NCBI GenBank assembly: GCA_002490705.1
Contig: DKUO01000046.1
Span: 1-13,952 of the forward strand
Source of the DNA: Lachnospiraceae bacterium UBA7202
GTDB taxonomy: Bacteria > Bacillota > Clostridia > Lachnospirales > Lachnospiraceae
Direction: 5' to 3'
DNA length: 13,952 nt
Under the pieces are notes generated by a model, which worked only from the letters and a program-made list of their open reading frames with translations, was not told the origin of the DNA and did not search any database. Below are positions 1 through 6,317 of the stretch, one piece after another (position 1 is the first letter of the stretch; every line of letters begins with the position of its first letter). Made by a program: the position numbers and the translations under genes.

Positions 1-30
1 TATTTATTTTGCAACATACTAGTGGTATAA

Positions 31-228
31 GGAACGGTAGATATACATGGAATGGTTGCATTGAGCCAGAATGATGATTTCCAAGTGATATATATAACGT
101 GGATGTGTACGAGATCTCATGTGCTTAAAGTGATCGGAATTAATGAAGAGTATGTCAAAGGAACGAATCGCATTTCTCTTGTGAAATATAGTACAGAGGA
201 TGATGTGGGTAAAATTGTTTGGCTATGA
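31..228 (+). pseudogene. C-terminal remnant of a cysteine desulfurase-like (aminotransferase class V) gene
   Basis: The frame is open from a stop at 28-30 to a TGA at 226-228. The stretch at about 115-222 reads SHVLKVIGINEEYVKGT followed by RISLVKYSTEDDVGKIV. This matches the expected pattern at the C-terminus of NifS/IscS-type PLP enzymes: a Ser/His-Val-Leu-Lys segment, then a G-T-hydrophobic-R-hydrophobic-S segment, then a 'Y-T-E-E/D-D-V-D' helix. The PLP lysine, the substrate-binding domain and the region with the active-site cysteine are absent. What lies upstream (31-114) is only loosely similar, and no start codon with a ribosome binding site is visible. I read it as a dead fragment; the family assignment rests on pattern memory over about 35 residues. 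An intact gene running in from the left edge is unlikely because of the TAA at 28-30. Confidence 0.45.
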
Positions 229-651
229 GCGCTTGGAAAAGGCGGAAAACGAGAAGTTAAGGACTATATGCTCACGCGTTATGCCTGCTATCTGGTGGCA
301 CAAAATGGTGATCCCAAAAAGGAAGAAATTGCCTTTTCACAAAGTTATTTCGCGGTACAAACTAGAAAACAAGAACTCATTGAGAAGCGAATAGCATATA
401 TAGAGCGTACGGAAGCAAGAGGGAGACTCCGTGAATCTGAAAAGAGATTGTCGCAAAATATCTATGAGCGAGGTGTGGATGATGCACAGAAATGACAAAC
501 TATAATGTTGAAGAGAAAGATCTGCGGGGGAGAGGCGGCTATCACTACAGAACATGTGCAGAATAACTCGTCTGTACGCAGTATGCTTGGAGAAAGAGGA
601 ATTAGAGAATATGCGAAAAATAAGGGAGTTGCGATAGCCAGTCTTTCTTAA
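229..651 (+). pseudogene. dinD: Decayed dinD-like gene (DNA-damage-inducible protein D family)
   Basis: Frame 1 (229-495) reads REVKDYMLTRYACYLVAQNG, then an FSQSYFAVQTRKQEL segment, then ERTEARGRLRESEKRLSQ and NIYERGVDDA. These are hallmark blocks of the DinD family. At about 484-492 it jumps frame into TEMTNYNVEEKDLRG, a block that in intact family members lies some 40-50 residues further on, so an internal deletion is inferred. At about 530 a second shift returns to the first frame, giving AAITTEHVQNNSSVR and MLGERGIR (ending about 606), then unrelated residues up to TAA at 649-651. The N-terminal half is missing: a TGA sits directly before the matched region. With one deletion, one frameshift and no start, it cannot make a functional protein. 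Intact members are much longer than the roughly 125 residues recoverable here. DinD is an SOS-regulated protein in E. coli; nothing suggests activity at this locus. Confidence 0.75.
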
Positions 652-731
652 GAAGAAAAACAGTTTTTATTACGAGATAGAAATCGGGGGGCTGCGGGCT
701 CTCCGATATCTTTCGTAGAAGTCTCAAAAGA
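652..731. other. Non-coding tail between the dinD remnant and the tetR gene
   Basis: No gene or recognisable remnant is visible. The only structure is a small hairpin, AGTCT-CAAA-AGACT at 720-733. It overlaps the tetR stop codon (TAG on the minus strand, 732-734) and might weakly assist termination of the minus-strand operon. There is no run of T behind it on the minus strand, so I do not call it a terminator. Confidence 0.3.
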
Positions 732-1394
732 CTAAGAAATTCCAAGTAAAAAGTTAACTGTATCTTCAAGGATATTAAAAAGTTCTTTAGGAGTATAGAA
801 TTCTGAGTCTGGTGATTTTATATAACAATGATTTACTATGCAGCTCATCTGGATGCCAGAATAAGCAGAAGCTATATAGGCTAAAATTTCGCTTATTTCT
901 TTTTTCGGATTAATTTCTCCTGATTCTGACTTTTTATACAAATACTCGGAAACACGTTTCATTAAATATTTTTTGTGCCCGCAGGGATCAATATTCTTAA
1001 GAATCCGTTCCATTCTTTCCGGATAATTCATTGCAAGTACAGAAAGTTCAAATTCTATTTTCTCTGATTTTTTAAGTTCTTTTTCCATAAAATTAGAGAG
1101 CATATTAAAAATAGAATTGTTTATTTCTTTTACGGAAAGCCGATCTTCTAAACTGAAAATTTCATCGACCTCTTCCTTTATATATATTTCTTTTCTTATA
1201 CTTTTTATCATGTCTGCAAAAATTTCATCAATATCATTATAAAATCGGTATATACCGCCCTGGCTAAAGCCCGTTTTATCAATAATATCCTGCATGGTAA
1301 TTGTGCTCATAGTTTTTTCAAGACATAAACTGTATGCAGAATCAATAATAATTTTCTTTTTATTTTCAATATATTCCTTTGAAACCTTTGGCAC
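732..1394 (-). CDS. TetR/AcrR family transcriptional regulator
   Basis: A 220-residue protein with the TetR layout. The N-terminal helix (KEYIENKKKIIIDSAYSLC, about residues 6-24) is followed by the helix-turn-helix at about 31-55 (TITMQDIIDKTGFSQGGIYR, then FYNDIDEIFADMI), where 'GxxxGxIYxxFxxxxxL' is the family signature. The remainder is an all-helical ligand-binding and dimerisation domain with no assignable ligand. It starts with GTG (minus strand, 1392-1394) preceded by a strong AAAGGAGG site (1402-1409). The G of the upstream hydrolase stop TAG is also the first base of this GTG, so translation is probably coupled. It is the second gene of the operon and probably represses it through the palindrome at 2387-2402. 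The DNA is much more AT-rich than the central and right-hand genes, which suggests acquisition with its partner. Family assignment is secure; the ligand is unknown. Confidence 0.9.
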   Translation of the reverse strand: MPKVSKEYIENKKKIIIDSAYSLCLEKTMSTITMQDIIDKTGFSQGGIYRFYNDIDEIFADMIKSIRKEIYIKEEVDEIFSLEDRLSVKEINNSIFNMLSNFMEKELKKSEKIEFELSVLAMNYPERMERILKNIDPCGHKKYLMKRVSEYLYKKSESGEINPKKEISEILAYIASAYSGIQMSCIVNHCYIKSPDSEFYTPKELFNILEDTVNFLLGIS

Positions 1395-2365
1395 TATATC
1401 GCCTCCTTTGATGCAGCTTTTTCTAAAGTTTCCAGAGTTTTATCCATCCCATCTATGTTTGGAATATGCCCACTGTTTTTTATGATATCAAGATGAAGAT
1501 TAGGATTGTTGGAAGCTTTTATAACCTTTTCAATTTCATAAGTTGAAGTTACAATATCGGTGCTTCCCTGTAGTATATAATAAGGTGTGCTGACTTCATT
1601 AAGTTCAGATGTCAGGTTAATATTTAAAATTTCGCTCCAGAAAGACATGTTTTTTGAGGTTTTGTTTATAAAAGCAGCTTTAAAATCTTTGAATTTATAA
1701 TCAGGACTTGTAAGTATACCCTTAATAAGCGAGAAATACGAAACCTGCCGCCCGGTTTTACATACATATGCTTCAGTATATTTATGTAGGTATTTTGATA
1801 TAAGCTCCAAATCTTTAGAGCAGAAATTATCGGAGGTTACATTTTTTATTTTATCAAGTTTTCTTGGTGATATTTTTGAAGCTCTAAGATCTTCAAAAAC
1901 GGCAGGGCTTAGAAAAAGATTATTTAAAACCTGTCCGTAATTTATAACAGCATGAATATTTTTAGATTCCGTTTTTAAAACCTTTAAAGAAAGAACAGTT
2001 CCCCACGATACTCCCCAAAGCATAATTTTATTATTCGGAAAAAGTTTTCTGATTTCTTTTATAAGTTCTGAAGTCATCTCTACAAAATAATTTATATGGC
2101 AGTTGTTTTTTAAGTCATAGTTATTTATTCCACAACCGGGCTGATCCCAGTAAACCATTATAAATTTGTCTGTAAGTTCCGGAAAAAAGCCTCTTGCCCA
2201 TACTCCGAAAGGAATAGGAGAAGCAGGGCCTCCGTGGAGTGTAATCACAACCGGTAGATTTGGGGTTCTGCCTTCTATTAAAACTTTTTGGGGAACGTTT
2301 TTTAAATGAAATGTGTAAAGCTCTGAAATCTGGTTTTGTTTTATTGTTTGCTTTCTTTTTGACAT
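1394..2365 (-). CDS. Alpha/beta hydrolase, S33 (prolyl aminopeptidase/epoxide hydrolase-like) group
   Basis: A 323-residue cytosolic alpha/beta-hydrolase with no signal peptide. HGGP at residues 44-47 is the oxyanion-hole motif and DQPGCG at 74-79 is the S33-type 'DQRGxG' motif. GVSWG at 118-122 is the nucleophile elbow (Ser120). Asp270 in LQGSTD and His300 in NSGH complete the probable triad. The helical insert between about 145 and 240 would be the substrate-selecting lid. Proline iminopeptidases share HGGP and DQxGxG, but related enzymes include lactone, epoxide and antibiotic-ester hydrolases, so the substrate is open. The ATG start (2363-2365) has GGAG seven bases upstream. It is first in an operon with the overlapping tetR gene. 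Coupling to a TetR regulator suggests induction by, and action on, a small xenobiotic or signal molecule (inference). It is strongly AT-rich, unlike the genes further right. Confidence 0.88.
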   Translation of the reverse strand: MSKRKQTIKQNQISELYTFHLKNVPQKVLIEGRTPNLPVVITLHGGPASPIPFGVWARGFFPELTDKFIMVYWDQPGCGINNYDLKNNCHINYFVEMTSELIKEIRKLFPNNKIMLWGVSWGTVLSLKVLKTESKNIHAVINYGQVLNNLFLSPAVFEDLRASKISPRKLDKIKNVTSDNFCSKDLELISKYLHKYTEAYVCKTGRQVSYFSLIKGILTSPDYKFKDFKAAFINKTSKNMSFWSEILNINLTSELNEVSTPYYILQGSTDIVTSTYEIEKVIKASNNPNLHLDIIKNSGHIPNIDGMDKTLETLEKAASKEAI

Positions 2366-2386
2366 AAATTAACTCCCTAAACAAAA

Positions 2387-2402
2387 ATGAATATAGATTC
2401 AT
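2387..2402. promoter_or_regulatory. 16-bp perfect palindrome, probable TetR-family operator
   Basis: ATGAAT-ATAG-ATTCAT is a perfect inverted repeat with 6-bp arms. It overlaps the last bases of the -10 box and covers the predicted transcription start of the hydrolase-tetR operon. TetR-family repressors typically bind such palindromes at their own promoters. The binding protein is inferred from position only. Confidence 0.6.
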
Positions 2403-2429
2403 ATTAAACCGCAAGAGATTTAATGTAAA
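2401..2429 (-). promoter_or_regulatory. Promoter of the hydrolase-tetR operon
   Basis: Read on the minus strand, TTTACA (2429-2424) and TAATAT (2406-2401) are separated by exactly 17 bases. Each is close to the sigma-A consensus. The transcript would start near 2394, giving a leader of about 30 bases before the hydrolase ATG. Confidence 0.7.
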
Positions 2430-2547
2430 TAATTTTGTTATTTGTCCCTTGTTTGTCAGCGTTAGCGATAGGATAGTTAGGATGTTTATTTTTAATAATT
2501 TTTATGTTATGATTTGAGAAAACAAGATGGCGGGCAGATTCTATTAT

Positions 2548-2585
2548 ATTTGTTTCTATGAGTTGCAAAAAGAATAGGAACAAAT
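2548..2585. promoter_or_regulatory. 12-bp inverted repeat upstream of the aldo/keto reductase gene
   Basis: ATTTGTTTCTAT (2548-2559) and ATAGGAACAAAT (2574-2585) are inverted with a single mismatch (a possible G-U in RNA) around a 14-base spacer. The right arm falls between a plausible -35 (TTGCAA, 2563-2568) and -10 (CATAAA, 2586-2591), 17 bases apart and each only 4/6 to consensus. It could be an operator for the reductase-antiporter operon or, if transcription starts further upstream, a leader hairpin. The rest of the gap (2430-2632) shows nothing else convincing. Confidence 0.45.
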
Positions 2586-2632
2586 CATAAAATTTATCAA
2601 CAACAACACCAATCAGAAAAAGGAGGAAAATC

Positions 2633-3778
2633 ATGCAGTATCGCAGACTTGGCAAAACAGAATTGATGGTCAGTGAGATCGGCTTCGGCGGCGAGTGGCT
2701 GGAGCGTCATAATTACGAGGAATGCAAGGCAATGATCGACCGGGCGCAGGAATTGGGGATTAATATTCTGGACTGCTGGATGTCCGAGCCGAATGTCCGT
2801 ACCAAGATCGGAAAAGCGCTTGCGGGAAGACGTGAGCAGTGGTATATTCAGGGCCACATCGGCTCTACATGGCAGAATGGACAGTATGAGAGAACCCGTG
2901 ACGCGGACAAATGCCGGGAGGCTTTTGAAGATTTATTGACAAGGGTGCAGACGGATTATATTGATCTGGGTATGATTCATTTCATTGATCAGGAAGCTGA
3001 CTGGAATCTTGCCATGAACGGTCCTTTTATTGAGTATGTGAAAGAATTGAAGGCGGAGGGAAAGATTCGTCATATCGGTATGAGCACGCATAATCCTGCC
3101 ATGGCAAAGAAGGCGGCTGAGAGCGGGCTGATTGAAATGATTCTGTTCAGTATTAATCCGGCCTTTGATCTGCTTCCGCCCACGGATAATATTGACGACT
3201 ATTTTGTCGAGGAATATCAGGATGGACTGGGCGGTATTGACCCGGCAAGATCAGAGGTCTATAAGCTGTGTGAACAGAATGATGTGGGGATTACCGTTAT
3301 GAAACCCTATGCAGGAGGCCGTCTGTTTGATGCGGCGCGTTCTCCCTTCGGCGTTGCGCTGACCCCGATACAGTGTATCCATTATTGCCTGACCCGTCCA
3401 GCAGTTGCGTCTGTTTTGGCCGGGTATGATACGCCGGAGCATGTGGAGCAGGCGGTGGCTTATGAGACGGCGTCTGAGGACGAAAAGAATTATGCCGCGG
3501 TATTGGCGAAAGCGCCCAAAAACACTTTTGGCCGGGGTGAATGTACATACTGTGGTCACTGCAAGCCCTGCCCGAAGGATATTGATATAGCGATGGTAAA
3601 TAAGTATTATGATCTTGCGGTGATGCATGAAGAAATTCCGGCAACCGTGAGGGAGCATTATCTTGCGCTGGAGCACGCGGCGGATGAATGTATCGGCTGT
3701 AAGAGCTGCGAGAGCCGGTGTCCTTTCGGTGTAAAAATTGCGGAGCGGATGGAAAAGACCACAGCATTGTTTGGATAG
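2633..3778 (+). CDS. Aldo/keto reductase with C-terminal double [4Fe-4S] ferredoxin domain
   Basis: A 381-residue cytosolic protein. Residues 1 to about 290 form an aldo/keto reductase barrel: RRLGKTELMVSEIGFGG at the start, a GINILD strand with Asp47, DLGMIHFID with His116 where the catalytic histidine sits, IRHIGMSTHNP, and GITVMKPYAGGRL in the cofactor end. The C-terminus carries two cluster motifs: C304-x2-C307-x2-C310-x2-C313-P and C353-x2-C356-x2-C359-x3-C363-P. This layout is that of the ferredoxin-fused AKR group (COG1453-like). Oddly, the segment after Asp47 reads CWMSEPN rather than the usual 'TAxxYG', and the position of the catalytic lysine appears to be in QGHIGS, so the Tyr and Lys of the tetrad are not seen. 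Start: ATG with AAAGGAGG six bases upstream. The antiporter gene follows 32 bases later, so the two are probably cotranscribed. Substrate and electron partner are unknown. Confidence 0.9.
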   Translation: MQYRRLGKTELMVSEIGFGGEWLERHNYEECKAMIDRAQELGINILDCWMSEPNVRTKIGKALAGRREQWYIQGHIGSTWQNGQYERTRDADKCREAFEDLLTRVQTDYIDLGMIHFIDQEADWNLAMNGPFIEYVKELKAEGKIRHIGMSTHNPAMAKKAAESGLIEMILFSINPAFDLLPPTDNIDDYFVEEYQDGLGGIDPARSEVYKLCEQNDVGITVMKPYAGGRLFDAARSPFGVALTPIQCIHYCLTRPAVASVLAGYDTPEHVEQAVAYETASEDEKNYAAVLAKAPKNTFGRGECTYCGHCKPCPKDIDIAMVNKYYDLAVMHEEIPATVREHYLALEHAADECIGCKSCESRCPFGVKIAERMEKTTALFG

Positions 3779-3810
3779 GTCTATAGGGCGGCCGGAAGGA
3801 GAGGCTACAT

Positions 3811-5334
3811 ATGAATCTGGAAATGATAGAGGCGGGGTGGTTATCGCTGTTGCCGCCGTTAGTTGCGATCACGCTGGCATTGATCAGCAAAGAGGTATAC
3901 TCTTCTCTTTTCCTGGGAGTTTTGACAGGTATGTGCGTGTACTGTTTTTCCACGGGAGAAACTATTTTACAGGCAGTTACCTATGTTTTCGATATGATTG
4001 CGGTGAAAATCGGCGACAATGGATATATGATTATTTTTTTGGTTTTGCTTGGTTCGTTAGTGGTTGTGGTGAGCAGATCGGGAGGTTCCTATGCCTACGG
4101 ACAATGGGCGGGGAAACGGATCAAAAGTAAAGTGAGCGCCAAATTGGCGACTTCCCTATTAGGTCTTTTGATTTTTGTGGATGATGGATTTAACTGCCTC
4201 ACGGTGGGAACGGTCATGCGTCCGATTACGGATAAATGCAAAATTTCCAGAGAAAAGCTGGCCTATCTGTTGGACGCCACGGCTGCTCCGATCTGTATCA
4301 TTGCTCCGATTTCCAGCTGGGCGGTAGCGGTAGCCTCGGAGGTGGAAGAGGCGGGCGGATTAAACGCGTTTATCAGGACAATTCCCTATAATTTATATGC
4401 GATTCTGACGATTGTTATGGTCTTTTTCCTCAGTATAACGGATTTTGATTTCGGCCCTATGAAAAAAGCAGAGAACGACCTACACAAGGAAGACGGGGTT
4501 GCAAATAAGGAAGAAGAAACAGCAAAAAGGGGCAGAGTAACGGACTTGGCAGCACCGATTCTCACGTTGATTGTCTGCTCCATTTTGGGAATGGCTTATG
4601 TGGGCGGCTGCTTTGAGGGAAGATCCTTTGCCGAAGCCATCGGCGAAAATCCGACGGCGGGGCTTACACTGGGAACCTTTGCGGCATTGATAGTGGCAAT
4701 GCTTTTGTATATTCCGAGAAAACTCATGACGCTGCGGGAGTTTATGGCAGGGGTGATCGACGGGATCAAGACCATGATTCCGGCGTTGACGATTTTGATT
4801 CTGGCATGGGCGCTTGGCGGGGTGTGCCGGGAAATGATCGGGACGGGATTGTTTGTCAGTGATTTTGTGATAACAGCGGATTTGTCTCTGAGTTTTCTGC
4901 CTGCTATTGTGTTTGCGGTGGCGGCGTTCCTGTCCTTTTCCATGGGAACGGCGTGGGGGACGTTCGGTATTCTGCTTCCTATCGTATCCATGCTCTGCGT
5001 GGGAAATGAGGGTGCGGTCGGGGCGGAAGGTGTAGCCGTACTAATTCCGGCTTTGGGGGCGACGTTGGCGGGCTCCGTATACGGGGATCATTGTTCCCCT
5101 ATTTCCGACACCACCATTTTGGCGTCTACCGGGGCGCAGTGCGAACACCTGCGTCACGTGGAAACCCAGCTGCCCTATGCGACGCTGGTGGCGGTGGTAT
5201 GCTTTGCCGGATATTTGGTGGCAGGGTTTGTCCGCAATCCGTGGATCACCATAGCGGTATCTGTTGCCCTGCTTTTTCTGGCGTTTGGCTTGATTGCGCG
5301 TCTGGAAAAACAGGGGCGGACAAAAAAGGCTTAG
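3811..5334 (+). CDS. NhaC-family Na+/H+ antiporter
   Basis: A 507-residue polytopic membrane protein with roughly eleven or twelve hydrophobic segments (first about 10-48, last about 478-497). It lacks a cleavable signal peptide. Family features are FVDDGFNCLTVGTVMRPITD (122-141), the ATAAPICIIAPISSW block (156-170), SFSMGTAWGTFGILLPI (375-391) and GDHCSPISDTTILAST (425-440). These two half-related blocks with buried Asp/His/Ser are typical of NhaC-type exchangers and relatives that swap organic acids (for example malate/lactate antiporters). A charged cytoplasmic loop lies at about 216-245. The ATG start has AAGGAGAG eight bases upstream. It probably shares a message with the ferredoxin-type reductase, which suggests a link between a redox step and ion or acid exchange (inference). 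Its stop overlaps the stop of the convergent araC-type gene by four bases, leaving no room for a separate terminator. Confidence 0.88.
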   Translation: MNLEMIEAGWLSLLPPLVAITLALISKEVYSSLFLGVLTGMCVYCFSTGETILQAVTYVFDMIAVKIGDNGYMIIFLVLLGSLVVVVSRSGGSYAYGQWAGKRIKSKVSAKLATSLLGLLIFVDDGFNCLTVGTVMRPITDKCKISREKLAYLLDATAAPICIIAPISSWAVAVASEVEEAGGLNAFIRTIPYNLYAILTIVMVFFLSITDFDFGPMKKAENDLHKEDGVANKEEETAKRGRVTDLAAPILTLIVCSILGMAYVGGCFEGRSFAEAIGENPTAGLTLGTFAALIVAMLLYIPRKLMTLREFMAGVIDGIKTMIPALTILILAWALGGVCREMIGTGLFVSDFVITADLSLSFLPAIVFAVAAFLSFSMGTAWGTFGILLPIVSMLCVGNEGAVGAEGVAVLIPALGATLAGSVYGDHCSPISDTTILASTGAQCEHLRHVETQLPYATLVAVVCFAGYLVAGFVRNPWITIAVSVALLFLAFGLIARLEKQGRTKKA

Positions 5335-6194
5335 GGGGCCGAATGCTTCCGAAATGCAATCGGCGTCATGCCTGTTTTTGCCTTGAAATGTGTAGAAAAA
5401 TAATCACCGCTGCAAAATCCTGTTTCCAGAGCGATTTCCGTGACGGATTTTCTGCTTTGGGAAAGCAGGATTTTTGCGTAGTGGATGCGCACATTGCTCA
5501 CATATTCCGAAAAGGATATGCCGAGCTGGGCATGAAACAGGCGCGAAAAATAGGCCGTGGACAGGCAGGCTGTGCGGGCTGTTTCCGTGAGGGTAAGGTT
5601 TTGATTGTAATGTGTTTCGATATAATATATGGCGTCGATCATGGGCTTGGTAAGAGGGGACGAATTCCTATCGGGAGTTTCTTCCGCAATTCGCTCTTCC
5701 CATACCGTGCATAAAAGCCGGCATAGCATTCCCTGTAAAATAAATTCTTTATATGGCGTATCTTTTTGATATTCTTCGTTGATTTCCGCAAACATCCTTT
5801 TTATTTTTTCCTGTGAAGCTGTAGGGAAGCGGCATACTTTCAGACGGAATAATTCGTCAAAAATGTGCTGCCCCACATGGCTGATAAACGGAGCGGCAAA
5901 TTCCGGTGTGAACTTAATTAAAAAACGCTCATAGGGCGTATCGGTTTGGCCGACGGTACGGTGATAGACATATGGAATCTGCATGGCAACATCCCCGCCG
6001 TGGTATTCGTATGTCTTCGTCGGCGTGATACACCTTCTGTCACCGGAAACCGTATAGCCGATACTATAGTGGTCTGAGGCCATCTGCATGGAAGGCATAT
6101 GATAGTCGCTGGAAAAACGGGCATGTTCTATGGTGAAATGTTGTCCTTCGGGAATCGGGTACGGCACGGATGTGTATTCTCCTTTTTTCACCAT
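5331..6194 (-). CDS. AraC/XylS family transcriptional regulator
   Basis: A 287-residue protein when started at the ATG at 6192-6194. The N-terminal half is a cupin-type effector domain (HARFSSDYHMPSMQ, SIGYTVSGDRRCI, YEYHGGDVAMQIPYVYHRT). The C-terminal 100 residues carry the double helix-turn-helix: NLTLTETARTACLSTAYFSR, LFHAQLGISFSEYV, then SVTEIALETGFCSGDYFSTH and FKAKTGMTPIAFRK. The signature second helix and 'P..FR' ending are intact. Start choice is uncertain: the ATG has no good ribosome binding site, while an AAAGGAGA lies eleven bases before a GTG at 6167, which would shorten the protein by nine residues. Longer readings toward 6326 begin with TTG and run through AT-rich non-coding DNA, so they are rejected. 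It is divergent from the ABC transporter and convergent with the antiporter; either could be its target, with the transporter favoured by the shared promoter region. Confidence 0.88.
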   Translation of the reverse strand: MVKKGEYTSVPYPIPEGQHFTIEHARFSSDYHMPSMQMASDHYSIGYTVSGDRRCITPTKTYEYHGGDVAMQIPYVYHRTVGQTDTPYERFLIKFTPEFAAPFISHVGQHIFDELFRLKVCRFPTASQEKIKRMFAEINEEYQKDTPYKEFILQGMLCRLLCTVWEERIAEETPDRNSSPLTKPMIDAIYYIETHYNQNLTLTETARTACLSTAYFSRLFHAQLGISFSEYVSNVRIHYAKILLSQSRKSVTEIALETGFCSGDYFSTHFKAKTGMTPIAFRKHSAP

Positions 6195-6228
6195 AATGTC
6201 ATAAAAACTAAGAAAATGCAACTTTTTT

Positions 6229-6271
6229 ATTATAATAATAAAACTATTTTTAGTTTTTTTTGCTTTATAAT
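6229..6271. promoter_or_regulatory. Divergent araC/ABC promoter region with central palindrome
   Basis: AAAACTA-TTTT-TAGTTTT (6240-6257) is a perfect inverted repeat with 7-bp arms. A TATAAT for the transporter lies at 6266-6271 (47 bases before its ATG), and a TATAAT for the AraC gene reads on the minus strand at 6234-6229. Neither has a good -35 hexamer at the right distance, because the palindrome occupies that position for both. A further AAAACTA occurs at 6204-6210. The layout fits an activator-dependent divergent promoter. The AT-richness makes chance matches a real possibility. Confidence 0.45.
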
Positions 6272-6317
6272 GGAATTGCCAAATAGGAAAGAGAGAGGCA
6301 GGGAAGAGGAACATAGG

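Noticed and set aside
3297..3953. Minus-strand open frame of 218 codons opposite the reductase gene
   Set aside because: It is rich in Pro, His, Ser and Arg with no domain pattern, and lies antisense to a clearly coding gene with intact motifs. It has no ribosome binding site.
5091..5714. Plus-strand open frame of 207 codons across the antiporter-AraC junction
   Set aside because: It overlaps both real genes in other frames, is cysteine- and glycine-rich without pattern, and has no start signal.
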